From positions 31,577,464 to 31,641,463 of the forward strand of contig NC_052518.1 of the NCBI RefSeq assembly GCF_014356525.2: a stretch of 64,000 bases of DNA. The letters run 5' to 3'. Source of the DNA: Nilaparvata lugens (Eukaryota; Arthropoda; Insecta; Hemiptera; Delphacidae). Positions 42,637 to 53,538 of this stretch are shown one piece after another. The number at the start of each line of letters is the position of its first letter. Position 1 is the stretch's first letter. A model generated the notes under the pieces. The model was not told the DNA's origin. It did no database searches and was given only the letters and a program-made list of their open reading frames with translations. The position numbers were made by a program, and so were the translations under genes.

Positions 42637-45514
42637 TAGGGATGGGTATCGATACATCGATGTTTAAAAACATCGATGTTTCAACATCAAACATCGATGT
42701 TTTTAACATCGATGTTTACTGTTCGATGTTTTTCACTTATCGATGGTTTTACCTAGACATCGGTCATCCGATGTTTTTCCCAACTAAAAAGTAAAAACAA
42801 TTCTAATTATTTAATTTGATACAAGTTTTTTTTTTATTTTTTTGTTTGAAGAGGATTATCTTGAGAGCAATAAGCAATAGTAACAGAATTACAATCATTA
42901 TCTCTATCATATTTAGTGTAGTATTCTGTTTAGTGTTTTTTGTGAATATAGATCACTCTTGTCAAAGATCTCGCATAAGTTTTGATTTCCTGCAGATTGC
43001 TATTTTTATTTTTCAATCAGGCTCTCTGTATTTTTATGTGAGACTGTTGGATACTCTTGAAGATGTACATTACTTCTGTGGCCCGTGTCAAAGTTAGATA
43101 GTTAGTTATTTAGAATTGAATAAGAGGTCGGATTCTTCGTTTCTTAGGAAGAAAGAGTTTCTTCTTACTACAATTATTTCCTCAACATGTGTTTAACACT
43201 AATTAATCTAGCTCTGGAAAAGAGGTCCTCGTATTGTAAGGAGTGCAGAGATCCATATAAAAAAACTTAATCCATTTTCATTTCCTAAAAAATCTATCAG
43301 TTATTGAATGAATACGATATGAGTATCAATGATTGCTTAGGGTGAAATTTCAAGACCGAATTCTCAAGGATATCCCGAGAGGTTTCAGACTAAACCATGA
43401 AGATGACAAATCTTGTGAACTAGAGTTGATTTATCTATCTAGTCACAACCTGACTTCAATTATTCGAAAGACTGTTAATACCACAAGTCCAAAATTGCTG
43501 TGATTCCAGTTAGTAACTGTTGAAATATTGGAACAATAGCTCCAGATAAAATTGTAGTCACTTTAGAAGCTCTTTTTGTGCTCTACAATCTGAGATCAGG
43601 TATAGCGATCTATCTCATATTCCAGGTACACCTGACAACAATGCTCCTTGTATTGTGAAAAACACCTAATTTTCAGCTTCAAGCATCATCACCAACTACA
43701 TTGTCCTCACATTGATATTTCGCACAACGACATAAGTTCTTGAGATTATGTTCTATGAGAATCACCCGTAAGATACACTTCATTTCAGTATTTCCTAGTG
43801 GAGAGGCGCGCTTAAGGATACCTCAAGGATCAAAATTTCAAACACATAACTTTTGACACAATGCTCAGATTTCATCGTACTACACTTCATCCTTCTCGGT
43901 TCGTCACGGCGGTTCAAAATCATGCATAATAAGTCAAATTCGGTCGAAAAATGGAAAATGTATTGTTGAGTGTACTTAAGCTCATATTCCAATACACAGA
44001 AAATGACTAATTTCTTTATTCAAAGTTGCATGTCTTGTGAAATACTTCTGATAAAATTTCCAAATCTAGTGAGAATGTGGAAATTGACCCCCTCTACCCA
44101 CTCCAATAAAATAATAATACTTTCGATTCCAAAACAATTTGGAAGTTAAGATTTTAAAAAAGGCGATTTCAGTTTTCACATTTTTTCGTAATTTTACTGT
44201 TGATCAAGAGTTTCTAAAACGAGTCTGATACATCATAGAAACTTACGATTGATTACAAATTGTAGATAAATTCATCCTGTACGAGCTCAGTTGCCTAAAA
44301 TCCATCTTGAATCACTTTTAGCTATCATAGAACTGCCAAAACCGTTAATATGAGAAAAATATCTACAATTTCCGGATTTTTTTCAACAATCAAATCTCAC
44401 TTTACGAACATATTTTTTCATGAATTGTTTACAGCAGATGAAATAGAAAATTCTATTGTACATTTCAAGATCATGTAATAATTTATATAATAAGGGGTTA
44501 CCGAGATACATAGCTTTGAATATAGAAATTGGCCATTTCTTATGTATTGAATATGAATAAGTACCTACACTCAACAATAAATTTTCTATTTTTTGACCGA
44601 ATTTGACTGTTGATGCATGATTTTGAACCGCCTTGGCGAGCCGAGAAGAATGAAGTGTAGTACGATGAAATCTGAGCATTGTGTCAAAAGTAAATTATAA
44701 GTGTTTGAAATTTTGATCCTTGAGGTGTCCTTAAGCGTGCCTCTACTAGGAAATACTGAAATTGAGTGCATCTAACGGGTGATTCTTACCCATGAACTTA
44801 TGTGATTGTGCGAAATATCAATGTGAGGAAAAAGTAGATGGTGATGATGGTTGAAGCTGAAAATTAGGTGTTTTCCACAATACAAGGAGCATTGTTGTCA
44901 GGTGTACCTGGAAATCTATATGACATAGAGCGCTCTACCTGATCTCAGATTGTATAGCACAAAAATACGCCTAGAGGGATTTTGAAATATACATCTAAAT
45001 TGTAACAATCGGAAGATATTGTTGATTAAAAACTAAAATCCATCAAAATTGATTTTTTCTTCAAATTTTACTCATTTTTGAAAAATTATTATAAAGTACT
45101 CATTGGAGATAGAGAGTTCCGAGTGATCTCATTTCTTTCAGAATTATATATAATCTGGGTGGGATTTGGCAGAAATAGCTGAAAACTGGAAAATGAGCCG
45201 AAAATACGAGGTTTTTGGGCTATCTTGTATCCAGCACAAGGAAATCTTGCATGAAGAGATTGGTTCTGGACTTCTCTTATGTACCCAAATAATATATTAA
45301 AAAATCAGAACTACAATATAAATTGCAAGCACACCCCCTTTTTTATGTCTATATTGACTGGACTAATAGTATCATCCATAAAAACGTAGGGCGATAAACG
45401 ATGTTTAAAAACATCGATGTTCAAAAACATCGATGTTTACTGTTCGATGTTTTTCACTTATCGATGTTAGGATGAAAAAAACATCGATGTTTTGTCTTTC
45501 GATACCCATCCCTA
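42637..45514. mobile_element. Non-autonomous hAT-type element in the Penelope RT
   Basis: The ends TAGGGATGGGTATCGA and TCGATACCCATCCCTA are perfect inverted repeats. The 8-bp flank CTCCTAAC is present on both sides (42629-42636, 45515-45522), the hAT signature. The subterminal parts are filled with CATCGATGTT motifs. The interior has no transposase; the longest plus-strand ORF (42816-43097) is a hydrophobic AT-rich translation. About 1.8 kb of the interior is a foldback-family copy. Confidence 0.88.
43540..45365. mobile_element. Foldback-family element (copy C) inside the hAT element
   Basis: Two arms are visible. The left one (about 43560-44060) reads TGCTCTACAATCTGAGATCAGG and the right one (about 44380-45365) gives its reverse, with a diverged middle. 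The right end TATTGACTGGACTA is intact; the matching left terminus is missing, so the copy is a partial foldback. ORFs inside are by-products. Confidence 0.7.
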
Positions 45515-45988
45515 CTCCTAACTGAATTATTTATGGATAAGTTAGAAAGTAGAATCATTGAAAATAGTCATTTCAAAGATAAAATTGTTTACTGGTTTCG
45601 ATATGTTGATGATATTATTTGCTTATGGAAAGGAAGTAACAGACAACTAGACAATTTTCTTTCCTATCTGAATGTATTACATCAGAGTATAAGATTCACT
45701 GTAGAGGTAGAACAGGATTGTGTATTGAATTTTCTAGATTTAAGAATAGATCATAGCACTGGTTTTCACAAGTTTTCTATTTTCAGAAAACCAACCCATA
45801 CTGATGTTATCATTCCTCTTCATTCTTGTCATCCTATTTCTCACAAACTTGCTGCTTTCAATAGCATGGTCTATAGAGCACTAACAGTACCTATGAGACA
45901 TCATGATTTTGATATTGGGATCACTAAAATTAAACAGATAGCTGTCACAAATATGGGTATGAAGAAAGTATGGTGGACAGATTATTGA
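45515..45988 (+). pseudogene. Penelope-like RT, C-terminal part
   Basis: After the insertion the frame continues in phase: TELFMDKLE, WFRYVDDIICLW with the catalytic Asp pair, then VLNFLDLRI, FSIFRKPTHTDVIIPLHSCHP and ISHKLAAFNSMVYRAL, typical of the RT thumb in Penelope-like elements. A one- or two-base shift near 45952 puts the following segment in another frame. Confidence 0.85.
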
Positions 45989-46530
45989 GTAAAATTAATA
46001 GACAAATTTCAATCAATTCTAGCTTTGTAGGCTCAAACTGTGAGGAGAAGACTTGGATAACAATCCCATATTTAGGCCTTGTATCTGATAAGATAGGTAG
46101 GGAATTGAAGAGGAATGGATTTCATGTTGCTTTCAAGACAAAACCGATTTTAAATAGTCTATTTAGCTGGAGTAAAGACAAAATTGATATTTGGGATAAA
46201 AGCGGGGTGTACAAACTTAAAAGTGATGATTGTAATGCTTGTTATGTGGATCAGACTGGTAGAAGTTTCAAAAGTAGAATTAAAGAACACATCAGAGATT
46301 GGAATAGACAAAATGGGGAATCCAACTTTGCAGAACATTTGATAACAAATAATCACAAGTTCACAGTTAAGGAGAATGTTGAGTTTCTGCATGTTAATAA
46401 CAAAGGCAGATCTTTGAATATTCTAGAGGCTTTAGAAATAACAAGAGTAATTGAGGAAAATTCCCAGTATAGTTTAAATGACCAGATTCATTTCAACCAA
46501 TACAACACTATGAATTTAGTTTTATCATGA
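45970..46530 (+). pseudogene. Penelope-like GIY-YIG endonuclease domain
   Basis: The segment TIPYLGLVSDKIGREL is followed by SGVYKLKSDDCNACYVDQTG and RSFKSRIKEH, then NFAEHLITNNHKF and LEALEIT. This is the GIY-YIG nuclease that nicks target DNA for these elements, with its CxxC and EH motifs. The usual YIG/YVG is YVD here, so a core glycine is lost. The domain is otherwise complete to the stop at 46528-46530. Confidence 0.85.
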
Positions 46531-46796
46531 AATTGTAAGCATACATTAGTCAATAGTTTTCCATTTACATATTTGTTTTATTATCTTTCACACTTGTTTT
46601 CTTGGTTCTTATTTTGTACTAAAAGTAAATTTTATTATCATGGCGATTCTGTTGCTTAAGCCGCCATTTTGTTACACCGTTGAGGGGGAGGAGACTGTCT
46701 AGCTAGGCCAATGGCAGGCGTTCATGCCCTCGACCAATAGCAGTACTCCCCTATTAGTATAAATTCTGCTGCTCTTGTATTTAGTTTTAGTTTATC

Positions 46797-46836
46797 AGAG
46801 ATTGACGATGGTGTAATAACCGAAACTGGTCTTTCT
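46797..46836 (+). ncRNA. Hammerhead-ribozyme-like motif in the Penelope pseudo-LTR
   Basis: The parts appear in hammerhead order. AGAGA pairs with UUUCU as helix I, UUGACGA stands where CUGANGA is expected, a GGU/ACC stem with a 6-nt loop forms helix II, then GAAA, a minimal C-UG-G helix III and GUC as the cleavage site (after 46831). Minimal hammerheads are known in Penelope-like elements. The C-to-U change at the first core position and an extra U before helix II suggest a decayed ribozyme. Confidence 0.4.
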
Positions 46837-46951
46837 AATTATCAATAAATCAGTGGTTTTTTGACAATTTCTTAGTCTTTTTCATTCAATATGAATAATT
46901 ACTATAATATCAACTTCTCAACTACACAAAAAGTTAAAAGTTTTATTTGAA

Positions 46952-47592
46952 CATGATTTTGAACCGCTGTGACGAGTCGAGAAGAATGAGCTGTAGTAGG
47001 AGGAACATGATTTTGAACCGCTTTGACGAGTTGAGAAGAATGAGCTGTAGTAGGAGGAGATCCGATCATTGAGTCAAAACTTATGATTGTTTGAAATTTT
47101 GATACTTATAATAAATTTTGAAATCTATATGAGATAGAGCACTATACGAGGTCCCTGGTTTTAGATCACAATATTTCGCCCAGAGAGGTTTTGAATTATA
47201 CATTTGCATGGTAGCAATCGTAAGATATTGTTGATCAAAGACTAAAAATCAACAAAATTTATGTTTTCTTAAAATTCTACTCATTTTTGAAAAATTGTAA
47301 CTCAGTACTGATTGTTGATAGAGAGTTCCGAATGATTTCATTTTATTCAGAATTCTATAATCTAAAAAAAGCAGAAGCAAAATTTACTGCCCAATTGCTG
47401 GATTTGGCGGAAATAGCTGAAAACTGAAAAATGAACTGAAAAAAGAGGGTTTTGGGCCACTCTGTATTTAGCACATGGCTATTTTGATGAAAAAAATTGG
47501 TGCTGGACTTCTCTTATGTATCCAAACAATATATTACAAAATTAAACTACCATAAAAATTGCAAGCACCAATGTAATATAGTGACTGCACTA
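46952..47592 (+). mobile_element. Foldback-family arm (copy D)
   Basis: It reads CATGATTTTGAACCGCT.TGACGAG twice (a 54-bp tandem duplication at 46949-47056), then the shared family sequence to AAATTGCAAGCACCAATGTAAT and TAGTGACTGCACTA. It is in reverse orientation to 41053-42140 and probably its partner arm. Confidence 0.7.
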
Positions 47593-47824
47593 TATGTAGT
47601 TTAGAGCTGATTCTAGCTCAAGAAATTTGAATAAGATAGTAGGCTATACACATTTAAGAAGGAATTATTCTTCAAAAAATTGAAGCAATAGAAACTAGAA
47701 ATACTAATGGGAATTGGAATTTATGTTAAAATATTTGAAATGAAGAGAGAACTTCTGATCAAGTTATTTATAGAGACTCCACTTTCTCTGGAGAGATCCC
47801 TTTCCAAAAATGAAATTAAACAAA

Positions 47825-50066
47825 TAGTCCAGTCAAATGGTTGTTTTTCAGGAAACAGCCCCGAAAGAATTGACGGTTCTATATATATTTTGGGGCACTG
47901 AATTCGAATCCGAAATTTGCTGACACGCCACCCGGGCGGCTTCACCCCCAAAACCCCCAAAACCCCCCAAAACCCCCAAAATTTCGGACTTTTTTTTCGA
48001 ATTTCTCATTCAATCTCGAAAACCTTGAGTTTCTCAAGAAAAATCATTCCCGACAAAATTGAAGAAAATGGAATTTCCAATAAATTGAGTGGTCGCGCAC
48101 GGCTCTACCGTTTTTGTTTCCGGAGCTACAAATTTTCAAAAAAGGGGTATTTTTTAAGGGTTTCTCAAAATTATGCAAAATCACCACTTTCGCCCTATAC
48201 AACTTGGATATTTCACTAGTAATGATTTTCAAGGCCTTCCTAACAAAAAAAAAAAACATATTTCGGCTGAAATCATCAGAAGAGGGTTATTTTCTATGAG
48301 AATCACCCATTTGATAGTCTCAATTCCATTATTTCCAGGTGGGGGGGGGGCACCCATAAAGATACGTCAAGGATCAAAACTTTAAACACTTATAACTTTT
48401 GACAGAATGGTCAGATCTCCTTGTTCTACAGATCATTCTTCTCAGCTTGTCAAGCCGGTTCAAAATCATGTATTATAGCTTAAATTTGATGGAGAAATAA
48501 AAAAATCCTGGTTTAGTGTATTTTAGCCCATATTTAAATACACAGAAGAATGCCCAATTTCTATATTCGAAACTGTGTATCTCGGTAACCCGAAATGATA
48601 AAAAATGGTACTTGGTCTTGATTTGAAGAACAGAATCTCCTCTATCATGAAATTTGCGATATTTTCCTCATTTTCACAGTTTTTTGATAATAAACAGTCA
48701 TGCAAGATGGATTTGAGACAACGTAGCTTATAAAGCATGTAATTCTCTTTCATTTGAGACCAATCGCAAAATTCTATCATGTATCTTACTCGTTTTAGAG
48801 ACTCTTGAATAACAGTGAAATCACAGAAAAAATGAGAAAATGAAAATAATCATTTTTTCAATAGGTTGTAACTTTTGAACGGTATAATGAGAAAACCGTT
48901 TTATGGTAGCAAAAAGAGGAGAAAATTCTCTACAACCTTGAATACTCTTTCGATTTTTTATCTGAAGTATTTCACAAAATAGGCCACTTTGAATATGCGA
49001 TATTGTGAAAATGATTAACGTATCACTAATTTTTCGCATATTCAAAGTGGCATATCTTGAAAAATACTTCAGATGAAAAATCCAAAGAGTAGTCAAGGTT
49101 GTAGAGAATTTTCTCCTCCTTTCGCTACCATAAATCGTTTTTCTGATTCTAATACTGTTCAAAAGTTACAACCGATTGAACAAATGATTATTTTCATTTT
49201 TTCTGCGATTCCACTGTTATTCAAGAGTCTCTAAAATAAGTAAGATACACTAAAAGAGGAATTTTTTATTTTTCCATCAAATTTAAGCGATGATACATGA
49301 TTTTGAACCGAGCTGAGAAGAATGATCTGTAGAACAAGATCTGACCATTCTGTCAAAAGTTATAAGTGTTTAAAGTTTTGATCCTTGACGTATCCTTATG
49401 GGTGCCCCCCCACCCGGAAATAATGGAATTGAGTCTATCTAACGAGTGATTCTCATAGAAAATAACCCTCTTCTGATGATTTCAGCCGAAATATGTTTTT
49501 TTTTTTGTTAGGAAGGCCTTGAAAAGGTATTTTAATGAAAAATTTGTATTTTTACTGAATGATTTGTTTTCTATTTTTGGGTTTCCCCCCCTCCCACTCT
49601 ACTAAATTTGAAAATTCCAAAGTAATCCTGTTCAGAATCAATTGCTCTTTCACGTGATGTGTGGTTTTTCATCATTACTAGTGAAATATCCAAGTTGTAT
49701 ACGGTGAAAGTGGTGAGTTTGCATAATTTTTAAAAACCTTAAAAAATACCCATTTTTTGAAAATTTGTAACTCCGGAACCAAAAACGGTAAAGCCGTGCG
49801 CGACCACTCAATTTATTGGAAATTCCATTTTCTTTAATTTTGTCGGGAATGATTTTTCTTGTTAAACTCAAGGTTTTCGAGATTGAATGAGAAATTTGAA
49901 AAAAGTCCGAAATTTTTGGGGGTTTATGGGGGTTTTGGGGGTGAAGCCGCCCTCTGGCGTGTCAGCAAATTTCGGATTCGAATTCAGCGCCGCAAAATAC
50001 ATATAGAACCGTCGAGAAAATTTCTTTCGGGGCTGTTTCCTGAAAAACGACCATTTGACTGGACTA
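47825..50066. mobile_element. Complete foldback element (copy E), arms about 1.1 kb
   Basis: The ends TAGTCCAGTCAAATGG and CCATTTGACTGGACTA are perfect inverted repeats, with TA at both termini. The arms stay complementary to the centre near 49017 (CACTTTGAATATGCGA at 48983, TCGCATATTCAAAGTG at 49035). The outer 350 bp differ from copies A-D, but the inner part (CCTTGACGTATCC.TA, CATGATTTTGAACCG) is shared. No coding capacity: ORFs on both strands mirror each other. Confidence 0.85.
47945..47981 (+). repeat. CCCCCAAAA tandem run, telomere-like composition
   Basis: Four units of C5-6A4 lie in the left arm of the foldback element, with a matching GGGGGTTT/GGGGGTTTT run at 49918-49941 in the right arm. 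The G strand is able to form a quadruplex. Confidence 0.8.
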
Positions 50067-50105
50067 AAATGATAGTAGCATAATGGATCATGAGTAGAAA
50101 GATAA

Positions 50106-50911
50106 TGGGCCATATGAATAAAGTTGAGCATTTGCTTATACTTCTAAAATATGGAGCATTTGCTTCATTTTCTATGAATGAACGTGAGCAAAACCTTTTG
50201 CTCATGCTCATCAGAAAAATAGTTTGAGCATTTGCTCAAAAGTAAAAGCTTTTGCTCCAAATTGTATGAATAAACTAGAGCATTTGCTCAACTTCGTATG
50301 AGGAAGAGGAAACTATACCAGATACGATCACAACCAATAGTTGAGAACTATAAAACTCTTTTCAGATTCAACCATGATATATATCACCATTATTCCTACA
50401 AAAGAATAGATACAAAAGATAGCAGCTACCTGATATAAAGATAAAGATAGCCATCACAAAATAGGAAACAGGCATTTGAGAAGATGAGAGTGTTGACAAT
50501 TATAAGAAGGCTATTGATATTATAAGAATATGCTAAAGATTATTATAGAGATGACATTTTTTCACGCTATTATTTCAAAATTCTAAACTCAACTAACCTA
50601 AAACTCTATTCATAAATAGAAAACAGAGCAGACGACGCAAATACAAGCGGTGCCCCCTACTTGCTTATTTAGCGCTTCCATGAGCTATAAAAACAAAGTA
50701 AGGCTACAAAAGCAAATCAGCTGATGAAAAATCTTTAAAATACGTGAGCATTTGCTCCAGAGTTCAGGAGCATAAGGTAAGAGTATAAGGTAAAGCTTAT
50801 TCATATAAAAATGAGCAAATGCTTTTGCTTCTACCTTTTGCTCATGAGCAAAACCTTATGCTCCATGCTCTTGCTCATGAGCATTTGCTCTGGTTTTTTT
50901 CATATGGGCAA
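50106..50911. mobile_element. MITE with GAGCAAA subterminal repeats
   Basis: The ends TGGGCCATATGAATAAA and the reverse of TTTTTTTCATATGGGCA match imperfectly. Next to each end lie about ten copies of GAGCA/TGCTC in GAGCAAAA or GAGCATTTGCTC context. Subterminal motif clusters of this kind bind hAT-type transposases. Non-coding. Confidence 0.6.
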
Positions 50912-51916
50912 AAAAATGAGTAGAACGTTATCCTTAAACTCAATCCATATTGGAATAATAAAAATAATATGAATACATTTTTAACGTTTTTTATTTTCAT
51001 CATAAATGTGAAATAGAATATAGTATAGAATACATACAAAAGTTCTGGAAAATTGTACAGCAATTAATTAATGTGATTTCAGAAATTGTATGGTGTATAC
51101 AATTCTACAACTACGAAATATATCAAATAGACTATGTTCAGATATACTGTATTATATTTAATGTAGTATTTTGAGACAACATCAATGAGCATCTGACATA
51201 ATTTTATTACATTTATATGAATAAGCTCTTGTTTTCAGATGATTACGTTTATGAAATAAGAGTAAGGTTGGAATATTAGTATATTTCTTGCTATACAAAT
51301 ATTCAATATTTTCAAACCTCCATAAAACTATTGTATACTCCAATATAATTTTTTATCATTACCTTTACATAGTGAATTATCGATTTTATAAAAATATCAT
51401 TCATGATTTTGCGACCAGAATGTATTAAGTTATAATTGTTAAGTGTATCATGAAGAATGTAGGTAGAGTACCTACAACCAACATATTCTAGTTATACGTT
51501 ATTATCAGTGATAGTATAAGTACGGTATCCTAGTAGTTTACACTATTTTAATACCAGGATGACTAATAATTCAAATAATCATATTTTTTCATGACTATTG
51601 CAATAATAATGAATGACCTGTGAATAGATAATATCAAAGAATAAAGCGAAAAAATCAAACAATTTTTTTTTCACTTTACAGAACCTGATATCAATGTAAT
51701 CTGAATATTACAAGAATTTTGAGTTAGAAAAAATGCAGATAATTCACCTACCTACCTTCTAACTTAGTCTCAATTTTCAAAAAAATATCAGATTTCAGAT
51801 TTAGTTTGAAGATTAGATAGATTAATGATTTTTACTTTCCCAGTTTATGATTCTACTCTTGTTGAGCTTATCTATTATTCTAACTACAGACATGGAATAA
51901 AATTATGGAAGTCACA
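50912..51916. other. No gene recognised
   Basis: AT-rich unique sequence, no supported feature. Confidence 0.45.
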
Positions 51917-52971
51917 GGGCCGTTTGCACAGTATAGATTGCTAAACTCGATTAATTTAATCGAGTTTGAGTTGATTTGAAAGTTTAAACTTGAATCGCTT
52001 TTATCAGAGCATTTACTAATCCAGTTTGAGTTAAACTAGTTTAGCGTTAAGTTGGTAATAGAATGTCATCGTTTATAATATCAGGAAGGATGATTTTTAC
52101 AGGAAATTTGTTATTTGTTCACAAACCATTAGTAAATTGAGGTTATGTAACTACTATTTCCTCGCGCAAAATCCACAAAGCTGTAAATTGTACGGTAATA
52201 GAAGTGAAAAGCAATCAAGAAATTCTTCAAAAAATGATGAAATGCTACATTACTATTAGATAAAAACTTTGGCACAATAATATATTTTAGAATGTAAGAT
52301 AAAAAAGTTATTTTGTTACGCTTAAAATTAATCTAGTTATGAAAGCAAAATATCTTGGTTATGTGCTATTAAAAACATGTTTTCTAATCAAAGATAACCG
52401 TTAAAAATTGTCTTATTTTCTATCAAGTGGTTTATTCAATCAAATACTCGATTAGCAGTTACTTTACTCAAGCAAAACCGTAAAAAAATGCTTTATCATC
52501 CCAGAAATTTAAATGATTTATTTTCCGCCCAATTTTTCTCAGTTTCAAAATTTCTTCGCAATCATCTTTATCAATTGCATTTGAAACTTCTATTAATTCC
52601 TCCATTATAATTATTTTTACATTCAAATAATGATTCACATTAACCTAAATAATTATTATCGTCTACAGAAGAATTAAAACAACCGCCCAAAATTAGCTGT
52701 TTCCCCATCAAATCTTTACAGATGTCAAGTTAATCCAAATTATTTGGTTTAAACCTCCTGCTTTGGAGGTTTAAACTTTCCCAGAGTTTAAACTCAATAC
52801 AGAGTTTAAACTCAATACAGAATTTGAACTCTTAAAAGGTTCAAACTTTCCCAGAGTTTAAACTCAATACAGAGTTTAAATTGATACTGTGCAAACGGAA
52901 TTTTAGTTGAAACAAAAAAAATGCAGATTTGGTTTAAGCTTTAGATTAAACATGCACTGTGCAAACGGCCC
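51917..52971 (+). mobile_element. GGGCCGTTTGCACAG-ended element, copy 2 (intact)
   Basis: The ends GGGCCGTTTGCACAGT and ACTGTGCAAACGGCCC are perfect over 16 bp, flanked by ACA (51914-51916, 52972-52974). The subterminal parts contain repeated GAGTTTAAACTC palindromes, and an internal ACTGTGCAAACGGAATTTTAG near 52885 is a second terminus-like motif. At 1,055 bp it has no transposase. It is related to the interrupted copy at 24237-29978. Confidence 0.75.
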
Positions 52972-52974
52972 ACA

Positions 52975-53538
52975 GTGAATTCACTGTAGAACTCCATAAC
53001 GTTGCATTTCAATGAAGAAATTCACTAAGCAATACAAAGAAGACATGGCTTGAGAGACAATCATGTTATATTGAATACGTAATATTTTATAAGCCTTCAT
53101 CAGAAACTACCTTAATATTCTATTATTTTTTATCAGTATAAGAATTGGTCATTGAACCGTAATATAATGTAAACTATTATGTCTCCCCGGGGCGGATCAC
53201 AAGTCAGATAACATCATTGTTCTGCGTATAATAATGTATAAACAAACATCAATAACTTACTATCTAATACACTGAATAACCCTACCCTGTACCTTTTCAA
53301 TATTTAACCAACATTTGAAAGAACTTGAGGATCTTAATCATGATTTGAAAGAGCAATAATATGAGATAATGATGAACAATAATAATGTAAATTATATACA
53401 GTAAACGATATATGAATAATCGGAGAGAAATATAAGTATCGAAACATTAATAAAGCATCTTCATTCATTTATTTGAAAAATGATAGTTTTATAAATAAAT
53501 CAAAGGTATCATGCCCAATTTATTTGGAATTAAAGAAT
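52975..53538. other. No gene recognised
   Basis: AT-rich unique sequence. Confidence 0.45.

Larger units (their letters stand above)
42141..46950 (+). mobile_element. Penelope-like element (RT plus GIY-YIG), interrupted by a hAT-type element
   Basis: Coding pieces on either side of a 2.9-kb insertion together give a Penelope-type RT and a C-terminal GIY-YIG endonuclease. The non-coding 3' part (46531-46950) carries CCAAT-like and TATA-like motifs and a hammerhead-like motif, as expected of the pseudo-LTR of these elements. The left border, close to 42140, truncates the RT N-terminus. Confidence 0.8.
38597..47592. mobile_element. Foldback-family element (copy B/D) split by retroelements
   Basis: The left end TAGTCCAGTCAATATA at 38597 and the right end ATATAGTGACTGCACTA at 47592 are inverted repeats with two mismatches. 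The left arm continues after the Gypsy insertion at 41053 to about 42140 and the right arm runs 46952-47592. The arms match each other in reverse, for example GATC.GATCTCCTCCTACTAC on the left against GTAGTAGGAGGAGATCCGATC on the right. The centre is filled by a Penelope-like element. That the two arms belong to one original insertion is inferred from orientation and matching ends. Confidence 0.55.

Noticed and set aside
42816..43097. 93-codon ORF inside the hAT-type element as its transposase
   Set aside because: Hydrophobic, AT-driven composition, no hAT dimerisation or catalytic motifs, far too short.
47707..50211. Many 60-113-codon ORFs on both strands of the foldback element
   Set aside because: They mirror each other because the arms are inverted repeats; none has domain features.
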